From Streptomyces sp. DSM 110735 (GTDB lineage: Bacteria; Actinomycetota; Actinomycetes; Streptomycetales; Streptomycetaceae), in NCBI RefSeq assembly GCF_016482685.1, contig NZ_JACYHF010000012.1, positions 62,001-126,000 of the forward strand: DNA of 64,000 nt, written 5' to 3'. How positions within the stretch are numbered: position 1 is the stretch's first letter; every line of letters starts with the position of its first letter. A program made the position numbers and the translations under genes. Below are positions 8,486 through 17,364 of this stretch, in pieces. The notes under the pieces are model-generated. The model searched no databases. It was not told the DNA's origin and was given only the letters and a program-made list of their open reading frames with translations.

Positions 8486-9397
8486 TCAGGCGTTGTGGAA
8501 GACGAACTCGCCGCCCCTTTTCGAGACGCGCACCGCACCACTTCCCCCGAAGTGCGCGGGAATCACCAACTCCCGCTCTTCGGAGGCGCGTTCAAGCACC
8601 CGGACCCGTGTCGTGGCAGCCTGCCGGGGGTCCAGGCAGAAGCGGCTCCCGCACTCGGGATGCGGGACCTGGACCGGGCTGTGCAGCAGGTCACCGACGA
8701 ACACCGCGCGCTCGCCCCGGGATTGGAGGCGCAGGACGGAGGAGCCGGGGGTGTGTCCGGGGGCGGACTCCAGGACGAGATCGCCGTCGAGCCGGTGGGC
8801 GCCGTCCCACAGCACGGTCTGTCCGGCACGGTGCACGGGCGCGATGCTGTCCTCGTACATCAGCCGGTCGTCGGGGCGCGTCCCGCCCGCGTAACCGCCC
8901 TCGGGACCGAAGTGGCGGTCGTCGGCGCCGGGGACCAGATAGCGGGCGTTGGGGAAGGTCGGCACCCAATTGCCGTCCACCTCATGGGTGTTCCAGCCGA
9001 TGTGGTCGCCGTGGATGTGGGTGTTGACGACGACGTCCACGCCCTCGGGGCGCACCCCGGCTCGCTCCAGCCGCTCCAGGAAGTCGCCCTGCCGCTGGTG
9101 GAAGAGCGGGTTGCCGGGCCGCTCGCGCCCGTTCCCGACCCCGGTGTCCACCAGGACCGTACGGCCGCCGCCGCGCACCACCCAGGTCTGGAGCGCCACG
9201 ACGGCACGCCCGTCCTGGAGGTGGTCCGGGACGAGCCGGTCCTCGTCCGCCCGCCACGCCTGCGGGGGCAGGTCCGGGACGAGGGTGTCGAGGGGCACGT
9301 ACGGTCCCGCCCACTCGACGACGGGGAACACCTCGACGTCTCCGATCACGAAACCCTGCGCGTTGTCGTCAGCCATGTCTCCGACGATAGGGATCAC
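8486..9397 (-). CDS. MBL-fold metallo-hydrolase
   Basis: A 303-residue metallo-beta-lactamase-fold hydrolase. The zinc-binding motif is 'THIHGDHIGWN', with further ligands in 'SAPGHTPGSS', 'VFVGDLLHSP' and 'VIPAHFGG'. The family includes lactonases and other esterases; the reaction here cannot be assigned. I chose GTG at 9397 over the internal ATG at 9376 because AAGGA sits six bases before the GTG. It is divergent from an AraC-family regulator 82 bases away, which suggests that the regulator controls it. Confidence 0.85.
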   Translation of the reverse strand: MIPIVGDMADDNAQGFVIGDVEVFPVVEWAGPYVPLDTLVPDLPPQAWRADEDRLVPDHLQDGRAVVALQTWVVRGGGRTVLVDTGVGNGRERPGNPLFHQRQGDFLERLERAGVRPEGVDVVVNTHIHGDHIGWNTHEVDGNWVPTFPNARYLVPGADDRHFGPEGGYAGGTRPDDRLMYEDSIAPVHRAGQTVLWDGAHRLDGDLVLESAPGHTPGSSVLRLQSRGERAVFVGDLLHSPVQVPHPECGSRFCLDPRQAATTRVRVLERASEERELVIPAHFGGSGAVRVSKRGGEFVFHNA

Positions 9398-9406
9398 TGG
9401 TGATCC
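9391..9406. promoter_or_regulatory. Inverted repeat over the MBL start codon
   Basis: GGATCACTGGTGATCC has 7-bp arms around a 2-bp centre. It overlaps the GTG start and ribosome binding site of the MBL hydrolase, so a bound regulator or an RNA hairpin there could block expression. It shares the 'CCAGTGATC' half-site with the palindrome at 7524-7541. Confidence 0.45.
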
Positions 9407-9479
9407 TTTCCATGCTCGACAGGCTCGACCAGATACGCGAGCGTCTCACCCGAGCGCCCTCCTCGATAGGATCGACCCC

Positions 9480-10379
9480 ATGGACGTGGTGAGCGACGCG
9501 ATCTCGGCGGTGCGGGTGGGCAGCCCCTCCTCGAACCGGCTCCGGGTCGGCGGCGACTGGAGCGTGCGGCTGCCGTCGTACGAGGGGGCGGGCTTCCATG
9601 TCGTGCTGAGCGGCGGTTGCCGTCTGCTGCCGGACGACGGCGATCCGGTGACCCTGGGCACCGGGGACGTGGTGCTGCTGCCGCACGGCGCGGGACATGT
9701 GCTGGCGGACCGTACGGCGGGACCGGACGCGGCGCGGCGCGCGGTGCCGCTGGAGGAGGCGCGGGGCACGGGCGGGACGGGGTCCGAGGTGGAGCTGCTG
9801 TGCGGCAAGTACCGCCTCGACCGCAGCCGTACGCATCCGCTGCTGGCCGAGCTGCCGCAGGTGGTGCACCTCCCCCACCGGGTCGGCGCGCATCCCGAAC
9901 TGCGCTCCGCCGTGGACCTGTTGTCGCGGGAGCTGGACGAGCGGCGCCCGGGTTCGTGTCTCGCCCTGCCGAGCCTGCTCGACCTGCTCCTCGTCTACAT
10001 GGTCCGCGCCTGCCTCGACGGCGCCGGGTCCGGGGTGTGGCCGGCGGTGCTGAGCGATCCGGTGACCACGGCGGCGCTGCGCGCCCTGCACTCCGATCCC
10101 GCCGCCCCCTGGACCATGGAGCGGCTCGCCGCCGAGGCGGGCGTCTCCCGCGCCACCCTGGCCCGCCGCTTCACCGCGCTGGTCGGGCGTCCGCCGATGG
10201 CGTACCTCACCTGGTGGCGGCTGACGCTCGCCGCCACCGCCCTGCGCGCCTCGGACGCGCCGCTGGCGACGGTCGCCCGCGTGAGCGGGTACGGCAGCCC
10301 GTACGCCCTCTCGCACGCGTTCAGCCGGGAGTTCGGGGTGACGCCGGGGAAGTACCGGGACGCGGCACGGGCGGCGTGA
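9480..10379 (+). CDS. AraC-family transcriptional regulator
   Basis: A 299-residue regulator with an N-terminal cupin-type sensing domain (residues ~20-170; 'GGCRLLPDDG', 'GDVVLLPHGAGHVL') and a C-terminal pair of AraC helix-turn-helix motifs. The first contains 'TMERLAAEAGVSRATLARRF' and the second 'ATVARVSGYGSPYALSHAFS'. The cupin type resembles AraC regulators adjacent to oxidoreductases or hydrolases. The ATG at 9480 opens directly beyond the MBL promoter region; the frame extends upstream but without family similarity. Likely target: the divergent MBL gene and itself. Confidence 0.85.
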   Translation: MDVVSDAISAVRVGSPSSNRLRVGGDWSVRLPSYEGAGFHVVLSGGCRLLPDDGDPVTLGTGDVVLLPHGAGHVLADRTAGPDAARRAVPLEEARGTGGTGSEVELLCGKYRLDRSRTHPLLAELPQVVHLPHRVGAHPELRSAVDLLSRELDERRPGSCLALPSLLDLLLVYMVRACLDGAGSGVWPAVLSDPVTTAALRALHSDPAAPWTMERLAAEAGVSRATLARRFTALVGRPPMAYLTWWRLTLAATALRASDAPLATVARVSGYGSPYALSHAFSREFGVTPGKYRDAARAA

Positions 10380-10403
10380 GGCGCCTGACGGCGCCGAGGG
10401 GAC

Positions 10404-12065
10404 TCAGCGCGCCGTCACCGTGAACGTCCCGACCGCCACGTCGAAGTACTCCCGCGCCTCGCGCACCTTGCCGACCGGCGCCGACACCCACACGTCGTAC
10501 ATCCGGCCGCCCTCCTCCCAGCACAGGTCGTAGGTGTGCCGGGCGCCCTCGGCGGTGCTGAAGCCGTTCCAGGTGAACTCCCAGAGGGCGGCGGGGTGTC
10601 CGGCGCGGGTGGTCTCGGTGACCCGCCCGTCGCGGTAGCCGGGGTTGGTGTCGGTGCCGTCGGCGGCGGCCCGGTCGAGGACTGCCGCCGGACCGCCGGT
10701 CTCGGGGCGGGCGACCTTCACGCCGAGCCGGAAGGTGTCCCCGGCGGAGAAGTAGAAGACCCGCTCGCCCTGCCGTTCGCGGGTGAAGGCAAGCGGCACG
10801 GCGAGGGAGAACCCCGCCGGGTCGCGGGCGGTGCGGTAGCCGGAGGGGGCGACGGGACGGGACGGGGTGGTGGGGGTCGCGGGGACGCTGGGGGTGCGCG
10901 AGGGACTCCGGCTGTCGGTCGGGGGGCGGGTCGCCGTGGTGCCGGGGGTGCCGCCGCGTTCGCCGCCGTTCTGGTGCGTCAGCAGGACCGCCGCCGACGC
11001 CGCCGCTCCGGCCACCGCCGCCACCAGCAGCGCCGCCACCAGGGCACTCCGGCTCGGCCACTTGGTGCCGGGCGCCGGGACGGGGGCGGCGGCGACGGGC
11101 GGGGGTGCCGCGTGCTCGGTCGGCGGGTGCGGGGTGTCCGCCGTACGGTCCGGGTGGGCGGCGGATCTGACGGCGCGGGCCGCGTTCAGCAGCCGGGGCG
11201 CACGGGTCGGGGTGCCGGGCAGGGGTGGCGTGCGTCCCGTCTCCAGGTAGGCGCGCAGCATGTGTTCGGCGTCGGCCGCGTCGAGTCGTCGCTCGGGGTC
11301 GCGCTCCAGCAGCCCCCGGATGACCGGCAGCAGCGGCTCGGCTTCGGCGGGCGGCCGGATCTCGTCGCTGACGACGGCGTGCAGGATGCCGCCGAGCGAG
11401 TCGCGGCGGAACGGCGACTCGCCGCTGAGCGCCGTGCACAGCAGCGCGCCGAGCGACCACAGGTCTGCCGCCGGACCGCTGCGCAGACCCGACATCCGCT
11501 CGGGCGCGGTGTATTCGGGCGAGCCGACGAAGGAGCCGGTCTCGGTGAGCGTGGTGGCGCCCGCGACCCGGGCGATGCCGAAGTCGGTGAGGACGGCGCG
11601 GTCGGTGCCCGACTCGACCAGGACGTTGGCGGGCTTGATGTCCCGGTGCAGCACCCCGGCGGCGTGCGCGGTGCTGAGCGCGCTCAGCAGGTCGGCGCCG
11701 ATCCGGGCCGCCTCCTCCGGGGTGAGCGGGCCCTGCTCGGCGATCCGGTCGGCGAGTGAGCCGCCGTCGATCAACTCCATGACGATGTACGGGCGTTCGT
11801 CCTGCTCGACCACGTCGTGCACGACGATGATGTGCGGATGGTGCAACTGCGCCACCGCCCGCGCCTCGCGGAAGGTCCGCTCACGCCGCAGCCGGGCGTC
11901 CGCGTCCGGCGCGGAGTCGTCCTGGACGATCTCCTTGACCGCCACAAGGCGGCCCAGCACCTCGTCCTCGGCCCGCCATACGACGCCCATCCCACCGCGT
12001 CCGATGCGCGCCCGGAGGCGGTAACGGCCCGCGACCACACGGAAGTCGTGCCCCTCGGTCCCCAT
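10404..12065 (-). CDS. Membrane Ser/Thr protein kinase with sensor domain
   Basis: A 553-residue receptor-like Ser/Thr kinase. The cytoplasmic kinase domain (~residues 10-270) has 'IGRGGMGVVWRAED', Lys in 'VAVKEI', 'HRDIKPANVL', DFG and the activation loop 'TLTETGSFVGSPEYTAPE'. A Pro-rich linker leads to one transmembrane helix (~residues 358-382, 'ALVAALLVAAVAGAAASAAV'). The external domain of about 150 residues ('DPAGFSLAVP' ... 'ALWEFTWNGF') has no PASTA repeats but resembles those of the neighbouring kinases. Several in-frame starts exist (12077, 12074, 12065); I took 12065, with low certainty. It is divergent from the small secreted protein gene. Confidence 0.88.
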   Translation of the reverse strand: MGTEGHDFRVVAGRYRLRARIGRGGMGVVWRAEDEVLGRLVAVKEIVQDDSAPDADARLRRERTFREARAVAQLHHPHIIVVHDVVEQDERPYIVMELIDGGSLADRIAEQGPLTPEEAARIGADLLSALSTAHAAGVLHRDIKPANVLVESGTDRAVLTDFGIARVAGATTLTETGSFVGSPEYTAPERMSGLRSGPAADLWSLGALLCTALSGESPFRRDSLGGILHAVVSDEIRPPAEAEPLLPVIRGLLERDPERRLDAADAEHMLRAYLETGRTPPLPGTPTRAPRLLNAARAVRSAAHPDRTADTPHPPTEHAAPPPVAAAPVPAPGTKWPSRSALVAALLVAAVAGAAASAAVLLTHQNGGERGGTPGTTATRPPTDSRSPSRTPSVPATPTTPSRPVAPSGYRTARDPAGFSLAVPLAFTRERQGERVFYFSAGDTFRLGVKVARPETGGPAAVLDRAAADGTDTNPGYRDGRVTETTRAGHPAALWEFTWNGFSTAEGARHTYDLCWEEGGRMYDVWVSAPVGKVREAREYFDVAVGTFTVTAR

Positions 12066-12282
12066 GGTCCCCATCATGCCGTACCGGACGTACACCCTCC
12101 GTGACGGTGACCAGCCAAGACGAGACGGCACCACGGAGCCCGGCGCGATCGTTTTCGGCCGCGCTCCGCTTCGAAAAAAATACAAAGCACGGTGAATTGC
12201 CAAGAGTTATGCCCCGTACGGGACAGAACGGGCGACCGGAATCAGACTGCCGTGTGAATCATGGACGTCTTACCTTTTCCTT

Positions 12283-12696
12283 ATGGGAAACATGTTGAAG
12301 CGTCTTTCCGTCACCGGCGTCGCGGCGGTGGCGATTTTCGCCACCGCCACCGTGACCAACGCCAGCGCGGCGAGCGGCGGAGCCGCCTGTTCCGTGACCG
12401 GTGCCTCGGGCAGTCTCACGTTCACCAACTGGACCGCCCACCACGTGGACATCAAGGGCTGGGTCAAGGACACGTCCGCCGACGGTCACCACGTCGCCAT
12501 CCGGCTCTACTCCATCGACGACCACACCGGATGGGTGACGGACTGGCCCTGGCACGCCAACTCCAACGGCAACGGGACGACCCTCTCCTTCAGCACCTAC
12601 GCGTCGCCCTCCGGTGACGCGCTCGACTACATCGGCGCCCAGGTGGCGGTCATGGAAGGCAGCAAGATCGTCCGTACCTGCTCGGACGCCGCCTGA
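12283..12696 (+). CDS. Small secreted protein
   Basis: A 137-residue predicted exported protein: a short basic N terminus (MLKRL), hydrophobic core 'SVTGVAAVAIFATATV' and a likely signal peptidase site after 'NASAA'. The mature part has two Cys near its ends ('GAACSV' and 'VRTCSDAA') that could form one disulphide, and it is rich in Trp, His and Asp. I recognise no enzyme family. The ATG at 12283 may be leaderless (TACCTT at 12271-12276), while a second ATG at 12292 has GGGA in front. It is the only rightward gene within the kinase block and is transcribed away from a sensor kinase. Confidence 0.7.
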   Translation: MGNMLKRLSVTGVAAVAIFATATVTNASAASGGAACSVTGASGSLTFTNWTAHHVDIKGWVKDTSADGHHVAIRLYSIDDHTGWVTDWPWHANSNGNGTTLSFSTYASPSGDALDYIGAQVAVMEGSKIVRTCSDAA

Positions 12697-12717
12697 GTCT
12701 CGGACGCCCCCTGCGGA

Positions 12718-14331
12718 TCAGTCCTTCCGGAAGCTCCGCAGGATCCAGTCGAACTGCTTCCTGGTGGTGGGCCAGTCGTCCGCCGGTGACGCCTCGTAGA
12801 GGGCGTACTCGGTGCCGTCGCCGTCCATGAAGCCGACGTCGATGGCGTGATAGGGCCCGGGGAAGTAGTGCGGCGCGTCCTTGGCCAGCGCGTTCCATGT
12901 GTACTCCCAGTGGGCGCCCGGCTGGTCGCGGAAGACCTCCTCCTTGAGGCTCAGCCGCTTGTACTCCTGGAACCGCAGCCGGTGCGAGACCTGCTGGTCC
13001 AGGTTGCTCAGGTGGTCGTACGAGGTGGGGAAGTCCGGCGCGGTGTCGACGGCGACGCGCACGAGGTGCTTGCCCTTGTCGGGCGAGTAGTCGACCTGCC
13101 GCAGACCGTCCTGGTCGATGGAGACGGACCGCTTCCAGCCCGGGGGCAGCGAGAGGCTGAACCCCACCGGGTCGTCGTGGCGCTCCCAGTCGGCCGGGAC
13201 GCCGCCGGTGCCCTTCGTGGGCGTGCCGGTCGGCTCCGGCGCGCGGGTGGGGTCCCCCGTGCTCTCCGTGTGCCTCGACGCGCCCCACTTCTGGTAGCCG
13301 ACGGCGGCGGCCGCGCCGAGGACGACCGCGAGGACGACGACGAGGGCGACGGTGCGGTTGCGGTGCCTGCGCCGTACCAGCCCGGTGCGGGGCGTGGCGG
13401 ACACCGGGGCCGTCGGGCTCGTCGCCGTCGGGACGCCGGGGAGACCCGCTCCGGCGGTGGGGGTTCCTCCCGCGCCCGGTTGCGCGGGCACGCGGACCGG
13501 GTGGGTCGCGCGGCCCTCGGACACGTCGGAGAGCATCCGTTCCGCGTCCTGGGCGGTCGGGCGCAGCGCGGGTTCCTTCTGGAGGAGGGCGGAGATGACG
13601 GGACCGAGGGGACCCGCGTGCTCCGGCGGTGCCTCGCGCTCCTCGACGACCGCCTGCATGGTGGTGAGCGGCGAGGTGCGGCGGAAGGGCGAGCGCCCCT
13701 CGACCGCCGTGTAGAGCGTGGCGCCGAGCGCCCACAGGTCGGACGCCGGGCCCGGGTCGTGGCCGCGCACCCGCTCCGGGGCGAGGTAGTCGACCGAGCC
13801 GACGACCTCTCCGGTGCGGGTGATGGTGGCGTCGCCCTCGATCTGGGCGATGCCGAAGTCGGTGAGCAGGACGCGCCGGTCGCGGCCGAGCAGGACGTTG
13901 CCGGGCTTGATGTCGCGGTGCAGCACCCCCGCCCCGTGCGCGGCGCGCAGCGCCCGCAGCACCCACAGCCCGATGCGCGCCGCCTCGCGCGGCTCGATGC
14001 GACCGCGCTCCTTCACCGCGTCGGCCAGCGACTCGCCCTCGACCAGCTCCATCACGATCCAGGGGCGGCCGTCGTGTTCGAGCACGTCGTGCACGGTGAC
14101 GACGGCGGAGTGGTTGATGCGCGCGGCGGCGCGGGCCTCGGCACGGGTGCGGGCCAGCAGGACGCTCTGCTCGCTGTCGGAGACGTAGAGCGCGGCGGTC
14201 AGCTCCTTGACGGCGACCTTCCGGTGCAGCACCTCGTCGTGGGCACGCCACACTCGGCCCATGCCGCCGCTGCCGATGGAATCGGCGAGCCGGTAGCGGC
14301 CCGCTATGAGCAGGCCCTGCATCTGATTCAC
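12718..14331 (-). CDS. Membrane Ser/Thr protein kinase with sensor domain
   Basis: A 537-residue receptor-like kinase. The kinase domain (~residues 8-265) shows 'IGSGGMGRVWRAHDE', Lys in 'VAVKEL', 'HRDIKPGNVL', DFG and activation loop 'TITRTGEVVGSVDYLAPE'. A Pro/Ala/Thr linker, an Arg-rich stop-transfer 'RRRHRNR' and one transmembrane helix (~residues 308-330) follow. The external domain begins 'DDPVGFSLSLPPGWKR' and contains 'HWEYTWNALAKD', matching the pattern in the adjacent kinases. The frame opens at a TTG, but GTG at 14331 with GGGG five bases upstream fits the family N terminus (VNQMQGLLIAGRYRL) better. Confidence 0.88.
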   Translation of the reverse strand: MNQMQGLLIAGRYRLADSIGSGGMGRVWRAHDEVLHRKVAVKELTAALYVSDSEQSVLLARTRAEARAAARINHSAVVTVHDVLEHDGRPWIVMELVEGESLADAVKERGRIEPREAARIGLWVLRALRAAHGAGVLHRDIKPGNVLLGRDRRVLLTDFGIAQIEGDATITRTGEVVGSVDYLAPERVRGHDPGPASDLWALGATLYTAVEGRSPFRRTSPLTTMQAVVEEREAPPEHAGPLGPVISALLQKEPALRPTAQDAERMLSDVSEGRATHPVRVPAQPGAGGTPTAGAGLPGVPTATSPTAPVSATPRTGLVRRRHRNRTVALVVVLAVVLGAAAAVGYQKWGASRHTESTGDPTRAPEPTGTPTKGTGGVPADWERHDDPVGFSLSLPPGWKRSVSIDQDGLRQVDYSPDKGKHLVRVAVDTAPDFPTSYDHLSNLDQQVSHRLRFQEYKRLSLKEEVFRDQPGAHWEYTWNALAKDAPHYFPGPYHAIDVGFMDGDGTEYALYEASPADDWPTTRKQFDWILRSFRKD

Positions 14332-14532
14332 GTTGCCCCGCAATGCTCTTGACAGGGTCAGACTAAGGACCGGCCGCCCCGCAGGGAACCGGTGGGGTCC
14401 TACGGAGACAGCACTGTGACGGTTGTCGCTTCCGCACTGTGCCGGGAACCCAACCCCGGCTCCCCCACTGGGTTTAGCCGCTTCGCCCGCCTCGTGACGG
14501 TGGCTCAGCGCGCCGACGTGCCGGTGCGCCGC

Positions 14533-17199
14533 TCAGCCCGTGTAGCGGTACGTCGACGTGGCCTGGTCGTACAGCCGTGTCACCTCGTCCCGCTCCGCCT
14601 CCGGACCCCGGACCTGGACGACGTGGTAGCGGCCGTTCAGCAGCATCGCCATGTTGCGCACGTACAGGTCGCGCCCGTCGGCGTCGGTCCAGGTGAACTG
14701 CCCCTCGGCCATGGTGCGTCCGCCCACCTCGATGGTCCTCAGACCGGTCGCGGTGGCCCAACTGGAGGAGCGGTACGGCTGGAGTTCGCGCTCCTTGTCC
14801 CGCTGGTACACCATCGGGTCGGTGCCGTTGGAGCCCGTACCGTCCCTGCCGGGGACGACGATCAGCTCGAAGTTCCCGTGGCTGTAGACGACTTGACCGC
14901 TGTTGTTGCGCGGGGCGCGGTCCCAGCCCTTGGCGACGGCGACCCGGAAGCCGTCCGGGTCCGAGCGCAGGGTGAAACCGTCGGCCACCGAGGCACCGCC
15001 GGTCTGGGTCTCGGCGGCGGGGGCGGAGGCGGTCGGCTTGTCGTCCCCCTTGTCATCGCCCTTGCCGTCACCGGGACTTGGGCGCTGCTCGTGGGAGGGG
15101 GCGGGGCTCGCCTGTCCGGCCGTACCGGCGTGGTCGCGTCCCGCCGCGCCGTCCTCCCCGCGCTTGGGCAGGAACAGCATCGCGAAGGCGACCGCCCCGG
15201 CCAGCAGGAGCAGGACGAGCAGCACCAGGAGCCGTCCGAGGCTGCGCGGTGAACGCTCCGGCTCGGGGCGCCCCCGCTTGTGCCGGGCGTGCGGGTTCCG
15301 GGCGGGCGCGCGGTTGCGGCGCCGTCGCACCAGCTCGCCGCGCCGCCGCACTATCGGCAGCCTGCGCGGGTCGGCGGGCGGCACGGGCACCACATGCGCA
15401 CCGGCGTCCGGCTCGGGCGCGGAACGCACCAACGAGCGCAGCCATCCGGCGAGTTCCTCGACGTCCGGTCGCTCGGTGGGGTCCTGACGCAGCAGCGACT
15501 CCACGACCGGGCGCAGCGCCCCGCACTCCTCCGCGAAGGCGGGCGGCTCGGCACACACCAACTGCACCAGCTCGGCCGTCGCCTCCTCGGGATACGGCGC
15601 GTGCCCCTGCACGGCGCGGAACAGCAGCGCCCCGAGCGCCCACAGATCGGTGGCGGGACCGATCGGCGCCGCCAACTGCCAGTTCTCGTGCACCGGTCCT
15701 GCCTGCTCCGGCGCCCACCGCTCGGTGACCGCCCCGACGACGCTCATCCGCATCTGCCGGGCCCGCTCGGCGGCGATGGCGTTGCCGGGTCCGCGCGGAG
15801 CGCCCCCGACGGGACCGATCTCGTCCCACCGGGAGACCCCGCCGTTCTGCGCGGGGATCGCGGGCTGGGGGTGGATGTGCTCGACGCCGTGCGCGGCGGC
15901 GCCGTTACCGGTGTCACCACCGAGCGCCCTCGGCGCGGCGGGCGCGGGTGACGGCACGCCTCCGGTGCGGGGAGCGGCGCCGTGCCAGGGCCTGCCCGCC
16001 ACGCCGTAGGGGTCGGCGATGGTGCCGGGCGGGGCGGACTCCCGCCCGTTGGCGTACGGCCGCTCGGCGTGCGGCCCGGCGGCGGGCAGCGCGCCACGGC
16101 GCGGCTCGGCGGGGCGCGGCTCGGGGTACGGGGACCGGGACCCCGCCTCGGCGTCGTTCGTCTCGCCCGGCTCGGGCGTACGGGCGCCGGGGAGGGCGGT
16201 ACGGTCCTGGGTCTCGTGCACCCGGGCCGCCGCCCGCGCTCCCGCGCGGTACGCGGCGATGGCACCGGCGCGGGCGGCGCGGATGTCCTCCCCGCTCTCC
16301 AGCGCGCGCCGTCCGGACGCCCCGGACTCCCCGCCCGCGGCGGCGGCCCGCGCCTGGATCGCGGCACGCCGGGCGGCTTCGGGGTCGGTGTCGGCACCGG
16401 CGTCGGGAGCGGTACCGGGACCGGGTCCTGGGCGGGCGGGCAGGGCGCCAGCGTCGGTCGCACCGGCGCCGAGCGGCGCACCGGTACCTCCGCCGCCGGA
16501 CCCCTCGACCGGCTTCCCCGGGCCACCCGGACCGGGCGGCGCGCCGACCTGACGCGGCTGCGGCGGCGGGAGCTCCCCGGGCTCCACCGGCACCGGGTCG
16601 TACCCGCACAGCGCCTCCTCCGCCGCCCCGGACGCGAGCCCGGTCAGCAGGACGCGTCCGTCGTCGCAGACGAGGACGGTGCGGGCGGTGACATTGCGGT
16701 GGGTCCAGCCGTGGGCGTGCAGGACGCGCAGCGCCATCAGCACGTCGGAGGCGACCTCGGCGGCGCGGTAGGGGTTGAGCGGCTGCTCGGCGAGGAGCGC
16801 CGACAGGGGCTGTGCGGACACCAGTTCGCTGACGATCCAGAGCGAACCGCCCTCCGCGAACACGTCGAAGACCTGGTCCAGGCGCGGGTGGTCCGGTATC
16901 CGGGCGGCCGCCTGCGCGGCTTCCAGCGCGCGTCGCACGGCGGGGTCGGCCGGCCTGCGGGTGGCACCCCGGGCAGCCGAGGGACGCCGCCCGCGCTCCC
17001 GCGCGGTGAACCCGTCGGGCAGCCCCTCGGCGTCGATGACCTCCGCCTCGACGACCTCGGGCAACGGCACCTGGCGGACCATCACTTCCTGGCCGCTGTA
17101 GGTGTCGAAGGCCCGCGTCTCGGTCAGTTCGTACTCGTCGGAGGGCGGCAACGGCAGACGGTAGCGGTCGGCGAGCACTCGGCCCGCGTATTCGTCCAC
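14533..17199 (-). CDS. Membrane pseudokinase with giant insert
   Basis: An 888-residue kinase-fold protein that has lost key residues: the ATP-anchoring Lys is Arg ('VMVRQV'), the catalytic loop reads 'HRNVTARTVL' (Asp to Asn, Lys to Thr, near residue 167) and the DFG position reads 'LTGLASG'. About 300 residues of Pro/Ala/Gly/Arg-rich, probably disordered sequence (~190-490) sit where the activation segment should be, before the C-lobe resumes with 'WAPEQAG' and 'DLWALGALLF'. One transmembrane helix (~655-676) precedes an external domain beginning 'SDPDGFRVAVAKGWDR' like its neighbours. It is most likely a scaffold or allosteric partner of the flanking active kinases. The GTG start has a GGGGG box eight bases upstream. 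Confidence 0.88.
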   Translation of the reverse strand: MDEYAGRVLADRYRLPLPPSDEYELTETRAFDTYSGQEVMVRQVPLPEVVEAEVIDAEGLPDGFTARERGRRPSAARGATRRPADPAVRRALEAAQAAARIPDHPRLDQVFDVFAEGGSLWIVSELVSAQPLSALLAEQPLNPYRAAEVASDVLMALRVLHAHGWTHRNVTARTVLVCDDGRVLLTGLASGAAEEALCGYDPVPVEPGELPPPQPRQVGAPPGPGGPGKPVEGSGGGGTGAPLGAGATDAGALPARPGPGPGTAPDAGADTDPEAARRAAIQARAAAAGGESGASGRRALESGEDIRAARAGAIAAYRAGARAAARVHETQDRTALPGARTPEPGETNDAEAGSRSPYPEPRPAEPRRGALPAAGPHAERPYANGRESAPPGTIADPYGVAGRPWHGAAPRTGGVPSPAPAAPRALGGDTGNGAAAHGVEHIHPQPAIPAQNGGVSRWDEIGPVGGAPRGPGNAIAAERARQMRMSVVGAVTERWAPEQAGPVHENWQLAAPIGPATDLWALGALLFRAVQGHAPYPEEATAELVQLVCAEPPAFAEECGALRPVVESLLRQDPTERPDVEELAGWLRSLVRSAPEPDAGAHVVPVPPADPRRLPIVRRRGELVRRRRNRAPARNPHARHKRGRPEPERSPRSLGRLLVLLVLLLLAGAVAFAMLFLPKRGEDGAAGRDHAGTAGQASPAPSHEQRPSPGDGKGDDKGDDKPTASAPAAETQTGGASVADGFTLRSDPDGFRVAVAKGWDRAPRNNSGQVVYSHGNFELIVVPGRDGTGSNGTDPMVYQRDKERELQPYRSSSWATATGLRTIEVGGRTMAEGQFTWTDADGRDLYVRNMAMLLNGRYHVVQVRGPEAERDEVTRLYDQATSTYRYTG

Positions 17200-17364
17200 G
17201 TCGCCACCCCCTGCCGTACGGTCGCCCAGGATCGTTCCCCTGACGGTCCGCTTCGCGCGTACACCCCGCTGCGTACGGTCCGCGACCCCTCACGATACGT
17301 GCCGGAGGCAACCCGCATTGAGGGGATGACGGATTCTCGCGCTCCCGAACTGGGCTCGTTCAGG

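Noticed and set aside
8949..9479. N-terminal extension of the AraC regulator frame
   Set aside because: The upstream frame is antisense to the MBL hydrolase; the family N terminus begins at 9480.
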